This document shows, piece after piece, positions 39,539 through 48,756 of a stretch of DNA of 64,000 nt; the stretch's first letter is position 1, and each line of letters begins with the position of its first letter. This DNA comes from Legionellaceae bacterium (lineage in GTDB: Bacteria > Pseudomonadota > Gammaproteobacteria > Legionellales > Legionellaceae): contig JAGOTG010000009.1 in the NCBI GenBank assembly GCA_018061965.1, positions 40,609-104,608 on the forward strand, in the 5' to 3' direction. The notes under the pieces were generated by a model, which saw only the letters and a list, made by a program, of their open reading frames with translations, did not search any database and was not told where the DNA came from. The position numbers were made by a program, and so were the translations under genes.

Positions 39539-41848
39539 ATGAAAGTATGGGGTTATTGTTTATGTGCTTTTCTCTATACACTAGAGGTTCAGGCACTGGG
39601 ATCCAATGAAGATTGGACTGGCTTTTATCTGGGTACCAAAATGGGGGCCGCTCTAGAGCAGTTTGATTTGACTACGTCTGTTCAGCCCAGCATTTTTTTA
39701 AACTCCGCGAAAGCTCAGGTGATTAATAGTGCAGGCAATCAATACCTCAATAGCAGCGGTTTTCTTACAGGCGTTGAAGGCGGATATAATTGGACGTTTA
39801 AGCACGTTCTTTTTGGCTTAGAGGCAGATATCCAAGCATTAAGCAATAGTGGTCAAATCAATAGTAGTGCGCTCCCTTATCCGGATGGATCGGGGCATCA
39901 ATTTTTGGTCACCGCTTATGCTAACAATAATTGGTTGCTGACTGCAAGACCTCGCCTAGGCTTGGTCACGCCTTATGGCTTAATATATACCTCTGGTGGG
40001 TTAGGTCTGACTTGGTTACAAAGCGATTTCATCCTTTCGAGTAGTACGCAAGGTTTTGAGTCTGAAAGAGTCAATACAGTTAAGGCGGGTTATGTTGTTG
40101 GCGGTGGAATTGAGACCAGTATTACGGAGGATCTCAGTTTGAAAGCCGAATATCTATTCGAAAATTACCCCGTTACGCAAGCCTACACCATGAATCAATT
40201 GGTTCCACTCGGTCAAACCATGTCTAATTCAGTGGACTTAGCAGGAAGTCTTATTACAGTTGGCCTGAACTACCATTTTAATCGACAGTTTCCCCTGTGG
40301 TTGCAAGCCCGAGAATTATGGAACCCCACACAATGGGAAACAGAGATCGGAGCTCGTATATTTGTTAGCTCTGGGAGTGATGGAGCGCCACAACCTTTAT
40401 TAAATACTAGTAATCTAGGTGACCTCTTGGCATCGCGGCTAATTTTTTCCAATTTAACTGGCGTTTCTGAAGAAGTTTACGCCCGATTTGATCATGATAG
40501 CGGCCTATTTGTTAAGGGATTTTTAGGAGCAGGGACAACTAGCGATGGACAGCTCAATGATGAGGATTTCCCTGCAGCCTATGTTTATTCCAACACCTTA
40601 AGTGCGGTGCATGGCGGTTTGTCTTATGGGGTCATTGATTTAGGGTACTCTTTTTTAAAGAACTCAGCTGGAAAAACCGGGGTATTGGTTGGCTATGGTT
40701 ACAATGCTCAAACATTAAAAGCTTATAATTGCCAACAACTGGCTGGTGATGCGGCTTGTGGTAATCCCAATGAACTGTCCCAATTTTTAGCCTTGTCTGA
40801 AGCAGATAGTTTTAATTCTTTGCGCATAGGATTGGCATCACAATATCAAATAACGAATCAATTAATTTTGACACCAGAAGTGGCCTATATTCCTCTTGTG
40901 AGTTTTAATGGCTTGGATAGCCATAATGCTCGTCAATTGCTTGGGCCTGAAAGTAGTAATCAGGGGAATGGCACCATGGTTGAGACGAGTTTGGATTATC
41001 AATTGAATGCAACATGGAGTGTAGGATTAGGCGGACGTTATTGGGCTTGGAACATGCGTAGTGGAGGAGTGCTATTTGATTTCTTAGGTAATTCCGAAGA
41101 AGACATTGCAGAGCCAGCTCGTTTTAATACCAAACGTTATGGCGGGTTTTTACAGGTCAATTATCGTCATCGAGATCTTGCTTCTCTAGATTTAAATCAC
41201 AACGCAAAAGATTGGAGCGGTGTATTGATCGGTGGGAATCTTGGTGGGGCTTGGGGAAACAATTCTTGGTTGAATCCATTTGGAGCGACTGAGGGTGCTG
41301 ACGGTTTTGTGAATGTAGCAGGTTTTGGTGATAGCATTTCTTCTTCAGGCCCGTTGGGTGGCGGTAATCTCAATATCAATTGGCAAACGGATGATTGGGT
41401 ATATGGCGTGGGTGGCACGGTGAGTGCAAGCGACATTTTTGGTGAGAATACACTATTTTCAGGATTAGGTGGCATCAATGGTCAAAGTAAAATAAATTAT
41501 CTAGGGACCGTTGTAGGCAGATTAGGTCATGTTTTAAATGATTCCCTTATTTATGTGAACGCAGGAACCGCGGTAGTGAATACCCAATATACGTTAAATG
41601 CCAACACGAGTGCAGTAATTTTAGGTGACGAAAGCCAGACCTTGAGTACCTGGGGATGGACCATAGGAGCAGGCTTGGAATATGCTTTCAACGATCGTTG
41701 GAGTTCCGGTGTGGAATATGACTATATGGTTATGCCTAACCAGACCATTGTATTCCCAACTATTCAGTTCATTAATGAGCAGAATATGATTGTAAATCAA
41801 TCAGTAAATTTGGTTAAACTTAGTGTGAACTATAAACTGGGGATCTAG
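39539..41848 (+). CDS. Triple beta-barrel outer-membrane protein
   Basis: 769 aa with a signal peptide (residues 1-20). Three barrel-like parts can be told apart: residues ~24-247 open with DWTGFYLGTKMGAAL and close with LITVGLNYHFNR (OmpA-like); ~255-545 is a longer barrel-like section with many aromatic strands, ending GGFLQVNYRHRD; ~555-769 opens with DWSGVLIGGNLGGAWG, mirroring the first, and closes with VKLSVNYKLGI. The sequence therefore looks like two OmpA-type barrels around a third barrel, in one chain. It lies 21 nt after the efflux operon. Confidence 0.75.
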   Translation: MKVWGYCLCAFLYTLEVQALGSNEDWTGFYLGTKMGAALEQFDLTTSVQPSIFLNSAKAQVINSAGNQYLNSSGFLTGVEGGYNWTFKHVLFGLEADIQALSNSGQINSSALPYPDGSGHQFLVTAYANNNWLLTARPRLGLVTPYGLIYTSGGLGLTWLQSDFILSSSTQGFESERVNTVKAGYVVGGGIETSITEDLSLKAEYLFENYPVTQAYTMNQLVPLGQTMSNSVDLAGSLITVGLNYHFNRQFPLWLQARELWNPTQWETEIGARIFVSSGSDGAPQPLLNTSNLGDLLASRLIFSNLTGVSEEVYARFDHDSGLFVKGFLGAGTTSDGQLNDEDFPAAYVYSNTLSAVHGGLSYGVIDLGYSFLKNSAGKTGVLVGYGYNAQTLKAYNCQQLAGDAACGNPNELSQFLALSEADSFNSLRIGLASQYQITNQLILTPEVAYIPLVSFNGLDSHNARQLLGPESSNQGNGTMVETSLDYQLNATWSVGLGGRYWAWNMRSGGVLFDFLGNSEEDIAEPARFNTKRYGGFLQVNYRHRDLASLDLNHNAKDWSGVLIGGNLGGAWGNNSWLNPFGATEGADGFVNVAGFGDSISSSGPLGGGNLNINWQTDDWVYGVGGTVSASDIFGENTLFSGLGGINGQSKINYLGTVVGRLGHVLNDSLIYVNAGTAVVNTQYTLNANTSAVILGDESQTLSTWGWTIGAGLEYAFNDRWSSGVEYDYMVMPNQTIVFPTIQFINEQNMIVNQSVNLVKLSVNYKLGI

Positions 41849-42177
41849 GAGGGAACCGCCCGAATTTCCGATTTGCCCCGTATTTGATTAAAAATATTTT
41901 TTTATAGAAGTATAAAGCCCTTTTATAAAGGGATGAAAATGAATAATAAATTATTATTAACCAGAATATTCGCCCTGTTTTTTCTAAATGTAATGGCAGA
42001 TAAGCGCAAATGCTGGAGTTAAAAAAAGTGGCTTAACTGGGTTGTAACAAATTGCTTGATCATGTCATTTTTTGTATTTTGTGTTGCGATAAATATCTAA
42101 TTGTGTTTATAATTGAAAAATTGTAACTTATTTGTTAATTAAAATTTAATTTGGATCATATTATAATTGGAGTTGTT
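41849..42177. other. AT-rich intergenic region with a leader-peptide-like micro-ORF
   Basis: A 29-codon frame at 41933-42022 (+) starts with ATG after an AAAGGG site and encodes MKMNNKLLLTRIFALFFLNVMA, a plausible signal peptide, followed by only seven residues. It may be the remains of a small secreted-protein gene. The rest is AT-rich and includes the promoter of the gene at 42178. Confidence 0.4.
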
Positions 42178-42639
42178 ATGAGAAAATTTTTAATTATGTT
42201 TTTTGTTGGTTATCTTTTTATTTCAGGAAATGTTTTTGCAGAAGAAGAATGTGAGGGTGGAGATGACTGCTTCAATACTTTTAAGATTACATTATATAAC
42301 AATAACTCACACAATTGTTCTTTAATTAACCAATCAATCATATATGGGCGCCTACATTCTAGAACACGTATTCCTAATTACTTAGCTCCTGGTTCATTAA
42401 ACGAATTTCAAATGGTAGAGGAAGGTAAGCATGGGGCAAGTATTCTGTTGACATATCAGTGTGATGAAGATCATGAAATCACATTCCTCTCACATAGCAA
42501 TCTACGCCCTACAGGTTTGAATCCAATGAAAGGAACCGTTGAGAACACTAAAAACATGCGCGCCATTATGACAGATCAAGCATACGATTTTTGGAACGGT
42601 AGAAGCACAATGGACTGGTCTTTGGAAACAAGTCATTGA
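42178..42639 (+). CDS. Small secreted protein, 153 aa
   Basis: ATG at 42178 with GGAG 7 nt upstream (the open frame extends to 42151). Signal peptide MRKFLIMFFVGYLFISGNVFA, then an acidic start and four Cys (EEECEGGDDCF, NNSHNCS, TYQCDEDH). The segment TLYNNNSHNCSLINQSIIYGRL followed by SRTRIPNYLAPGS resembles in outline the secreted protein at 49058 (strand, Asn-rich turn, lone basic loop). Family unknown. Confidence 0.7.
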   Translation: MRKFLIMFFVGYLFISGNVFAEEECEGGDDCFNTFKITLYNNNSHNCSLINQSIIYGRLHSRTRIPNYLAPGSLNEFQMVEEGKHGASILLTYQCDEDHEITFLSHSNLRPTGLNPMKGTVENTKNMRAIMTDQAYDFWNGRSTMDWSLETSH

Positions 42640-42670
42640 TGTGGGTTTAATGTCGAATAAGAGGTTTGAT

Positions 42671-43063
42671 ATGTATCGGTATCGTCAAATTATACTCAGG
42701 CTGCGCCAGGGAGATAGTATCCGCAGCCAAAGTTAGTCGATCGCAAAAAAATTAGGCAGATCCGTGACATAGCGATTCATCAAAATTGGCTAAACATCCA
42801 GCGTGATTTGCCAACCTATGAGGGGTTATCAACGGTTTTTAAATTAAGAAAAAGCGTGGCTCAATCAGCGTTAACAACACGGCATAAAGATCAAGTAGAA
42901 TCAGGGGTTAAGCAAAGCATTCAGGCAAGCACTATTCACGCTGCACTACAACGTCAGTGCGGTTTTAATGAAAGCGGGGTTTTTACACTTTTTTTAGAAA
43001 AACCATGACTCAAAGCTCTTTATTCTGCCTCAGGGCGCTCAGTTCTCTGCCGCAAATGGCGAC
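42671..43063 (+). pseudogene. istA: IS21-family istA transposase remnant
   Basis: Reading starts MYRYRQIILRLRQGDSIRS in one frame, breaks at about 42735, and continues in another frame as RKKIRQIRDIAIHQNWL, QRDLPTYEGLSTVFKLRKSV, TRHKDQVESGVKQ and IHAALQRQCGFN up to about 43006. This is the helix-turn-helix N-terminal part of an IS21 IstA. The DDE domain and istB are missing, so the element is dead. Confidence 0.8.
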
Positions 43064-43068
43064 ATGGG

Positions 43069-44625
43069 CTAGATACTACTATTTGGGTAGATAAAAGGCT
43101 GTAAAGCATCCATCACATAAGAGTCAGGCCTTACTCGTAAAACATAATTATCCCAGGCGTGTCCGGTACTCCAGATGGTCCAACCTACAAAACCGAATGG
43201 CTCATCTCCGACTGCATTTTTCTGGATATACGTCAGAAATTGCGTTAAAGGTACTGTACAACTTTGTGCATTTTTACCCACGCCAAAGTCTGTAATGATT
43301 GCGCGAAGCTGATTGTCTTGGAGGTAGCGGACAAAGGCCTCTAAATTAAATCCATCTGGTCCGGTAGTGCCGAGATCTTGTAAGCATTTGTGGTGGGTAC
43401 CTTGATAATCCACATCAAAGTATTGATGTACACCAATCAGAATTTTAGATAGATCGCTGATACCTGCTTGCAAAAAATTGTCGCGTGTAAACAATGTAGC
43501 ATTACTGTATGTTTTGCCATCTTGACCAACCCATTGATGCGTAGTCCAAGTACGCAGCTCAGAGCCTGCGTTACCCTGTACCAAAATATATCCAGTAAAA
43601 CCATGCAGGCGTAATTGTTTAATGAGCGTTGTTTGAATGGTAAACACATTATCTTCTGGCACATGAACAGGCGCATTGGCCAAATCAAATAATAGATAGT
43701 CTGGATCAATGCTTGCATCTAATTGAATTTGTTGCCACAACTGTTCCCATACGTAAATATAGGCCGATTCATCCAAAATCAATGTGCCGGCATGACAGTA
43801 ACCATGTTTAGGGCAATTCAAATCACGTTGCCCATATATGGAATAATGCATATTGCAATGTAAATCAAGAATGGTATGGACTTTGGCTGAGGTTAAGGTC
43901 TCCAATAAGGGCTTAATATAGTTCGTGTAATAGTCATGATTGATAATCATGCGTCCTGGACCATTCCACTGCAAATAACTCCAATTGATTGGAATTCGGA
44001 CTGTATTCATGCCCGACTTAAGAAATGCTTCTGTATCCGCTAGATCGGAATAGGGCGTATCCGCATCTTCTTGCGATAAATTGGGCAACGTACTGGGCAG
44101 GATAGTTTGTCCAAACTCTAAGCCTGATAAGTTAATCCCGGTAAACATAGAAGATTGCGAGGGTTTGGCGGACGTTAAATTAAAATTGGCTTGAATCGGT
44201 GTATAGACAATATTACCCATTATTTTGCCTTGCAAGTTTATTTTGGCATTAATATAAGCAATATGAACCCCATTAGGTGGTGTATAATTAGTCACATTTG
44301 GCGTGGTAATTTGCTGGCCAATCGACAATAGCACAGAACCTAGATCCTCATTTTTCGCATCACACCCATCAAATCGTAATCGTGCTTGCGCATGATCCGG
44401 ATATCCTGAGGCAAGATTGGCATCACCGCTTTGATCAGGCGCCAGCGCCAAAGTGACGAGTCCTTCAGCATTGTAGATACATAAATAGGGTCGCGTCATC
44501 TCATTGGGTCCTACACCACTGATGGCGTTCGTAATGCTGCTGGCCTGGCTAGTAATAGCCCAAATCCAAATAAATAAAAGCACAATGATCTGCTTCAATA
44601 GGGTGCTCCAGCATGAGGTATGCAT
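43069..44625 (-). CDS. Secreted GH5-like protein lacking both catalytic glutamates
   Basis: 518 aa with a signal peptide (residues 1-28). Residues ~30-155 form an N-terminal beta domain; the glycoside-hydrolase-5 barrel follows: FTGINLSGLEFG, SGMNTVRIPINWSYLQ, HTILDLHCNMHYS, FDLANAPVHV, ILIGVHQYFD, AIITDFGVG, GFVGWTIWSTGHAW. The fold markers (Arg, His, His-Tyr, Trp) are kept, but the acid/base position is Ala318 (NAP instead of NEP) and the nucleophile position Asp446 (TDFG instead of TEFG). It is full length with no frameshift, so it may be a sugar-binding pseudo-enzyme. Confidence 0.85.
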   Translation of the reverse strand: MHTSCWSTLLKQIIVLLFIWIWAITSQASSITNAISGVGPNEMTRPYLCIYNAEGLVTLALAPDQSGDANLASGYPDHAQARLRFDGCDAKNEDLGSVLLSIGQQITTPNVTNYTPPNGVHIAYINAKINLQGKIMGNIVYTPIQANFNLTSAKPSQSSMFTGINLSGLEFGQTILPSTLPNLSQEDADTPYSDLADTEAFLKSGMNTVRIPINWSYLQWNGPGRMIINHDYYTNYIKPLLETLTSAKVHTILDLHCNMHYSIYGQRDLNCPKHGYCHAGTLILDESAYIYVWEQLWQQIQLDASIDPDYLLFDLANAPVHVPEDNVFTIQTTLIKQLRLHGFTGYILVQGNAGSELRTWTTHQWVGQDGKTYSNATLFTRDNFLQAGISDLSKILIGVHQYFDVDYQGTHHKCLQDLGTTGPDGFNLEAFVRYLQDNQLRAIITDFGVGKNAQSCTVPLTQFLTYIQKNAVGDEPFGFVGWTIWSTGHAWDNYVLRVRPDSYVMDALQPFIYPNSSI

Positions 44626-44745
44626 TCAGTATAAACATTGAAGTTTTAGGATTGCAAGCGCCAAGTCACAACCCATAGGTAACCATTTGTCAAATCAAGC
44701 GATTATCTTTATAATTAGTGTACATTAATCAAATGGCGATCTGAA

Positions 44746-45264
44746 ATGCATGGTGGAAAAAGAGAACGAGCAGGGCGTCCCAAAGGACGGAATGCTTACG
44801 GTGAAGCCACCAAACCGATACGGATTCCCCAATCGAAAGTAGACAAGGTGCTAGCCTATTTACATGAATCCAGTATATTTAACTTACCATTGTACAGCAA
44901 TAAAGTCAGTGCTGGTTTTCCCTCTCCTGCGGATAGTGATGTAGAATGCAAATTAGATTTAAATACATATCTCATCAAACATCCCGCCGCTACCTTTTTC
45001 TTAAGAGTCTCAGGCGATTCCATGCAAAATGCGGGGATTCAATCTGGGGATATGTTAATTGTGGATAAAAGCTTGGAGCCCAGCGACGGTAAAATTGTGA
45101 TTGCTGCTATTGACGGTGAATTAACCGTTAAACGGCTGGTAAAAAAAGCAGGGCGTGTGCAATTAGTGCCAGAAAATAAGGGATATCCTATCATTGAGGT
45201 GCAAGACACCCAGGATTTGGTCATCTGGGGTGTTGTCACACATGTTATTCATCAAGCAACTTAA
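44746..45264 (+). CDS. umuD: UmuD-like SOS mutagenesis protein
   Basis: 172 aa: a basic N-terminal [12 protein letters not shown] extension common in UmuD-like proteins, cleavage site SAGFPSPA (Ala-Gly, where E. coli UmuD has Cys-Gly), nucleophile Ser in [11 protein letters not shown] and the general-base Lys in GELTVKRLV. Self-cleaves and joins UmuC to form polymerase V. No LexA-type box (CTG-N10-CAG) is evident upstream. Partner umuC follows 14 nt later. Confidence 0.93.
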   Translation: MHGGKRERAGRPKGRNAYGEATKPIRIPQSKVDKVLAYLHESSIFNLPLYSNKVSAGFPSPADSDVECKLDLNTYLIKHPAATFFLRVSGDSMQNAGIQSGDMLIVDKSLEPSDGKIVIAAIDGELTVKRLVKKAGRVQLVPENKGYPIIEVQDTQDLVIWGVVTHVIHQAT

Positions 45265-45278
45265 GGGAGGGTCTGTAT

Positions 45279-46556
45279 ATGTCAACATGCCCTAACATGT
45301 TCGCACTCATTGACTGTAATAATTTTTATGCAAGCTGTGAAAGGTTGTTTCGTCCAGATTTGCATAACCAACCTATCGTCGTGCTGTCAAATAACGATGG
45401 TTGTGTGATAGCTCGCTCTAATGAGGCCAAAGCCTTAGGCATCGGCATGGGAGAACCTTTTTTTAAAATAAAGTCATTATGCCAGTATCAACGGGTTCAA
45501 GTTTTTTCCTCCAATTATGCTTTGTATCGTGATTTATCGGAACGCGTGATGTCTGTGATTCAAGATGCATGGGAAGAGACGGAAATTTATTCTGTAGACG
45601 AGGCTTTTTTGAGCTTGCATACGCTGCCTAGGCATTTGACTGAGACGTTTTGCCGGGATTTACAAAAAAAAATTTTGCAAGATACCGGGATTCCGACTTC
45701 CATTGGCATCGGATCGACCAAAACCTTAGCGAAAGCTGCCAATTTTATCGCCAAAAAAAAGCTTAACATTCCTGTGTTTTCTATTGAACAGCAGTCTTAT
45801 TGGCTCAAAAAGATTGAAGTAGGAGATGTGTGGGGCATTGGACGGAATTGGGAAAAAAAGCTGACAAGCCTTGGAATGAAGACAGCTTTTGATTTATGTC
45901 ATTGGAATATACAATTGGCTAAAAAAAATTTGAATGCATGTTTGGTTCGAACTATTTTAGAACTGCAAGGAAAAGCGTGTCTGGATTTGGCTGTGGCTGA
46001 AAAAAATCAGTCGATTTTATCCTCCCGCTCTTTTGGTTCCATACAGACAGAGTATCATGTGTTGCGTGAAGCTGTCAGTCATCATTGTGGTATTGCTTGG
46101 GAAAAACTTCGGCATCAAAAGCTCAAAGCCAAGCGCTTATCTGTGTTTGCCTATACACGTCCTTTCAGCCAAGAGCCTACGCATTACTCTTACTCCTCGA
46201 GTATTGAATTTTTACATCCAACGGATGACATTAGGATTATTACACGCCATGCGGAGAGCTGTTTAAAACAATTTTATCAACCAGACGTACCCTATAAAAA
46301 GTGCGGTATTTATCTGACGGATTTATCAGAGAGTTCTATGCAGCAATATGATTTTTTTTCAGCTGTTTCTGAAACAGAACGTGTGCAAACAGAGAAAACC
46401 ATGCAAATCATAGAAACCATCAATCATAAGTACCAAAGTAACGCCGTGTACCTAGCTGCGGCAGGGGGCATGCAACAATGGCGTATGAAAAAAGAGCGCT
46501 GCACACCTTCTTACACAACAAAATGGACAGAGTTGCCGCTTGTGTATGCGCAATGA
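45279..46556 (+). CDS. umuC: DNA polymerase V catalytic subunit
   Basis: Y-family polymerase of 425 aa. Catalytic acidic residues in [17 protein letters not shown] and [50 protein letters not shown] and [13 protein letters not shown] are standard UmuC motifs; a little-finger domain follows. GGGAGG lies just ahead of the ATG. With umuD it forms the usual error-prone repair operon. Confidence 0.95.
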   Translation: MSTCPNMFALIDCNNFYASCERLFRPDLHNQPIVVLSNNDGCVIARSNEAKALGIGMGEPFFKIKSLCQYQRVQVFSSNYALYRDLSERVMSVIQDAWEETEIYSVDEAFLSLHTLPRHLTETFCRDLQKKILQDTGIPTSIGIGSTKTLAKAANFIAKKKLNIPVFSIEQQSYWLKKIEVGDVWGIGRNWEKKLTSLGMKTAFDLCHWNIQLAKKNLNACLVRTILELQGKACLDLAVAEKNQSILSSRSFGSIQTEYHVLREAVSHHCGIAWEKLRHQKLKAKRLSVFAYTRPFSQEPTHYSYSSSIEFLHPTDDIRIITRHAESCLKQFYQPDVPYKKCGIYLTDLSESSMQQYDFFSAVSETERVQTEKTMQIIETINHKYQSNAVYLAAAGGMQQWRMKKERCTPSYTTKWTELPLVYAQ

Positions 46557-46650
46557 AACGCACTGCTTCCCGATCGCGTAGGTCAGTCCGAACGGGTCAG
46601 TGTTATTCCCTTAACTTAGTGCCATTCCAGCATGACATCCCCTGTCAAAA

Positions 46651-46693
46651 TAGTTCAAACATTTGATGCATAGCAATATATTTGAACTATAAT
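46651..46693 (+). promoter_or_regulatory. Promoter with overlapping GTTCAAA/TTTGAAC dyad
   Basis: TAGTTCAAA at 46651-46659 and TTTGAACTA at 46681-46689 form an inverted repeat; the right arm runs into a perfect TATAAT (46688-46693). The same TTTGAACTATAAT and a GTTCA partner recur upstream of the paralogue at 47905, so this is probably a shared promoter and operator. Confidence 0.55.
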
Positions 46694-46724
46694 TAATTAA
46701 GATATGGTTTAAATAGGATCTAGT

Positions 46725-47097
46725 ATGCGTCGAATGTTGCAAGACTCTCAAGGAAAAATTGGCAATGTAAGGAAGCGCATTGAAGATTTGAGGTTGGAAG
46801 TGGCACTATCAGGATTGCCTACCGAACATAAAAAACAATTATTTAAGATTAATCGAGTAAAAAGCGGCGAAAGAACTTGTTACTAAATTACTCGATATCA
46901 ATGATGACGTAATGAAAATAAAGGATTTGTTTGAGGTGGGTAAAATACAGCAAAAAACGGTCAAAGAAATATCAGATAGGAGTAGAATAATCGAGAGTAG
47001 AATTACCAAGGAAAAGAATAGCACTTTCCAGAAACAGGTAGATGCAATGCCTTGTGCACCTATTACACTGCTAAATAAGGGTCCGCGTCCAAGGTGA
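46725..47097 (+). pseudogene. Broken paralogue of the coiled-coil gene at 47905
   Basis: Begins MRRMLQDSQGKIGNVRKRIEDLRLEV, matching the start of the 47905 product (MLKQAQEKLGNINNRIESLRLEI), then shifts frame near 46860 and continues as AKELVTKLLDINDDVMKIKD, later SRIIESRITKE and MPCAPI, which match AKELIKKLLNINDDVKKIKD, SRIMESRIANE and MPVAPT of the intact copy. The middle ~100 residues are deleted. Confidence 0.8.
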
Positions 47098-47110
47098 ATA
47101 AGGGGGTCTC

Positions 47111-47593
47111 ATGTTAATAAAACAACTATTTGGAATTATGCTTGCTCTGGTTTCGCTATCTACTTTTTCGGCAACGGGAACTATAGCAGCGGCGACTGAT
47201 AAAACAGCGGATACCACCGCATCAGCCACTGATAAGAAAACAGATACCACTCAGGGCTCTGAAAAAGCACCGGCCACTGATAAGAAAACAGATACGACAA
47301 CCGCCACTGAAAAAAAATCTGACACCCAAGAAACCGCTGGGGACATCAAAGTAACCGTCACCACCGACGCTAAAGACGTAGCGGGCATTGGTTATTCTAT
47401 TAACGGCAACAGCTCTGGGCAGGCAGGGAGCAATTATAGCGGTGTAGGTAAGAAAGGCGAAGACCATTCATTTGGGTATAGAAAAAGTTCTAATATCAAT
47501 GAAAATATAAAATGTGGCACTGTGCGTTTAGACAAGGACAGTAACGTTACATTGGTTGTCGATGGCGATTCTTGTCATGCGAATGTAGAATAA
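47111..47593 (+). CDS. Secreted Thr/Asp/Lys-repeat protein
   Basis: 160 aa. Signal peptide (residues 1-27), then a low-complexity stalk with three imperfect ATDKKTDTT-type repeats (residues 28-75), then a small Gly/Asn-rich C-terminal domain with two Cys (IKCGTVRL and GDSCHANVE). GGGGG precedes the ATG. The stalk-plus-domain form suggests an exported surface or periplasmic protein. Sits between the broken and intact copies of the coiled-coil gene. Confidence 0.75.
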   Translation: MLIKQLFGIMLALVSLSTFSATGTIAAATDKTADTTASATDKKTDTTQGSEKAPATDKKTDTTTATEKKSDTQETAGDIKVTVTTDAKDVAGIGYSINGNSSGQAGSNYSGVGKKGEDHSFGYRKSSNINENIKCGTVRLDKDSNVTLVVDGDSCHANVE

Positions 47594-47688
47594 CTCGTTG
47601 TGCGAGCGATTTACCAATGCTCAAAGCAATCTAGTGACCTCAGCTGTGTTTTCCCCTCATAACGGTCGACAATCGCTATAAAAGTCAG

Positions 47689-47820
47689 TGATGTGCAGCC
47701 AAATACATATAGAGCGGGAGCTGCTGGTGTTGCGAAAAAGTGGCTAAGCCCAGTAATGCCATTGTTGCACCTTGCGTATGCGCGATGAAGTGCCATGTCA
47801 TATCTACGAGACGACGAGCT
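47689..47820 (-). pseudogene. Possible alpha/beta-hydrolase (acid lipase-like) fragment
   Basis: One minus-strand frame reads WHFIAHTQGATMALLGLATF then SQHQQLPLYMYLAA before stops. The pattern resembles the nucleophile-elbow region of lysosomal-acid-lipase-like hydrolases (GHSQGTT...FSQ-N), with Ser replaced by Thr. Only about 40 residues remain and the frame is broken on both sides. The match is short, so this stays tentative. Confidence 0.3.
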
Positions 47821-47845
47821 GTTTTTCCAAAACAGCTTAATTATT

Positions 47846-47875
47846 TTGTTCATAGAAATTAATTTGAACTATAAT
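47846..47875 (+). promoter_or_regulatory. Promoter of the coiled-coil gene at 47905
   Basis: TTGTTC at 47846-47851, an 18-bp spacer and a perfect TATAAT at 47870-47875. GTTCA (47848-47852) and TGAAC within TTTGAAC (47863-47869) again form a spaced dyad, as at 46651-46693. Confidence 0.6.
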
Positions 47876-47904
47876 GACAATATGTTGGTTAAATTGGATT
47901 AATT

Positions 47905-48756
47905 ATGGGCGTTCGAGAAATGCTGAAGCAAGCGCAAGAAAAACTTGGTAATATAAATAATCGTATTGAAAGTTTACGGTTGGAAATATCCTTATCACAG
48001 GACCTGCCTCAAGCTCAAAAAGAAGGTTATTTACGACTAATCAATGAAAGAGCGTCTTTGTTTTTAGAAGTTAGTGATCAAATAAAAAGAGCCAATTCTG
48101 GCTATACATCTGAAAAAAGCGCGAAAGAACTCATTAAAAAACTGCTTAATATTAATGATGACGTGAAAAAAATAAAGGATTCTTTTGATCAAATGCGGGA
48201 AAGGAAAGCACAAAGTTCAAACACAGAAAATATACCGTCCAGCGCTGCACCAAAAGAACATAAAACCCGAGTTATAGAGGCAAATACCTCTAAAACTGCC
48301 ACGCCAACTCAAAGTACACCCATAAACCCCAAACTCGAAGCAGCAAAAAGTGAGTTAACTGTCTCCTATGTTGAAGCATGTAGTAAATTTAAACGTATGC
48401 AAGCATCTTGGAATACACTTCTTCAGTCGATAGATATTAAAAGCATGCCAACAGATCAAAAAGTTCAAAAAATTGGTATTTTAAATTCTATGAAACAGCA
48501 ATATCAAGAGTTGGAATCAAAAGTAAACAATATTGGTCGAATTCTTGGATCAATGTCTACTTCTGCCACTCCATCACAAATCGTTAAGATGAAAAAAACA
48601 GTCACCGAAATAGCGGAAGGGAGCAGAATAATGGAGTCGAGAATTGCAAACGAATATGTGAAAGCAATGCCGGTTGCTCCAACGGGATTTAAACGAAATC
48701 CGCCTCCAGATCCAGATCAACATTCAACCAATAGCAATCGATTTGGTCGACGCTGA
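47905..48756 (+). CDS. Helical/coiled-coil protein, intact paralogue
   Basis: 283 aa, soluble. Two helical parts (residues 1-100 and 145-255) with heptad-like spacing are joined by a Pro/Thr/Ser linker (NIPSSAAPKEHK to TPTQSTPINPK). The C-terminus is basic and Pro-rich (KRNPPPDPDQHSTNSNRFGRR). No enzyme motif and no signal peptide. A truncated paralogue precedes it at 46725. Family unknown; possible type IV effector on context alone. Confidence 0.7.
   Translation: MGVREMLKQAQEKLGNINNRIESLRLEISLSQDLPQAQKEGYLRLINERASLFLEVSDQIKRANSGYTSEKSAKELIKKLLNINDDVKKIKDSFDQMRERKAQSSNTENIPSSAAPKEHKTRVIEANTSKTATPTQSTPINPKLEAAKSELTVSYVEACSKFKRMQASWNTLLQSIDIKSMPTDQKVQKIGILNSMKQQYQELESKVNNIGRILGSMSTSATPSQIVKMKKTVTEIAEGSRIMESRIANEYVKAMPVAPTGFKRNPPPDPDQHSTNSNRFGRR

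Larger units (their letters stand above)
47594..47904. other. Intergenic region of 311 bp, probably decayed
   Basis: No intact gene. Contains a possible lipase fragment on the minus strand (47689-47820, listed separately), a 9-bp hairpin AGCTGTTTT/AAAACAGCT near 47818-47837 and the promoter of the gene at 47905. Confidence 0.6.

Noticed and set aside
47611..47853. 80-codon minus-strand frame
   Set aside because: A different frame of the same DNA gives a better, though tentative, match to a lipase fragment; this frame has no recognisable features.
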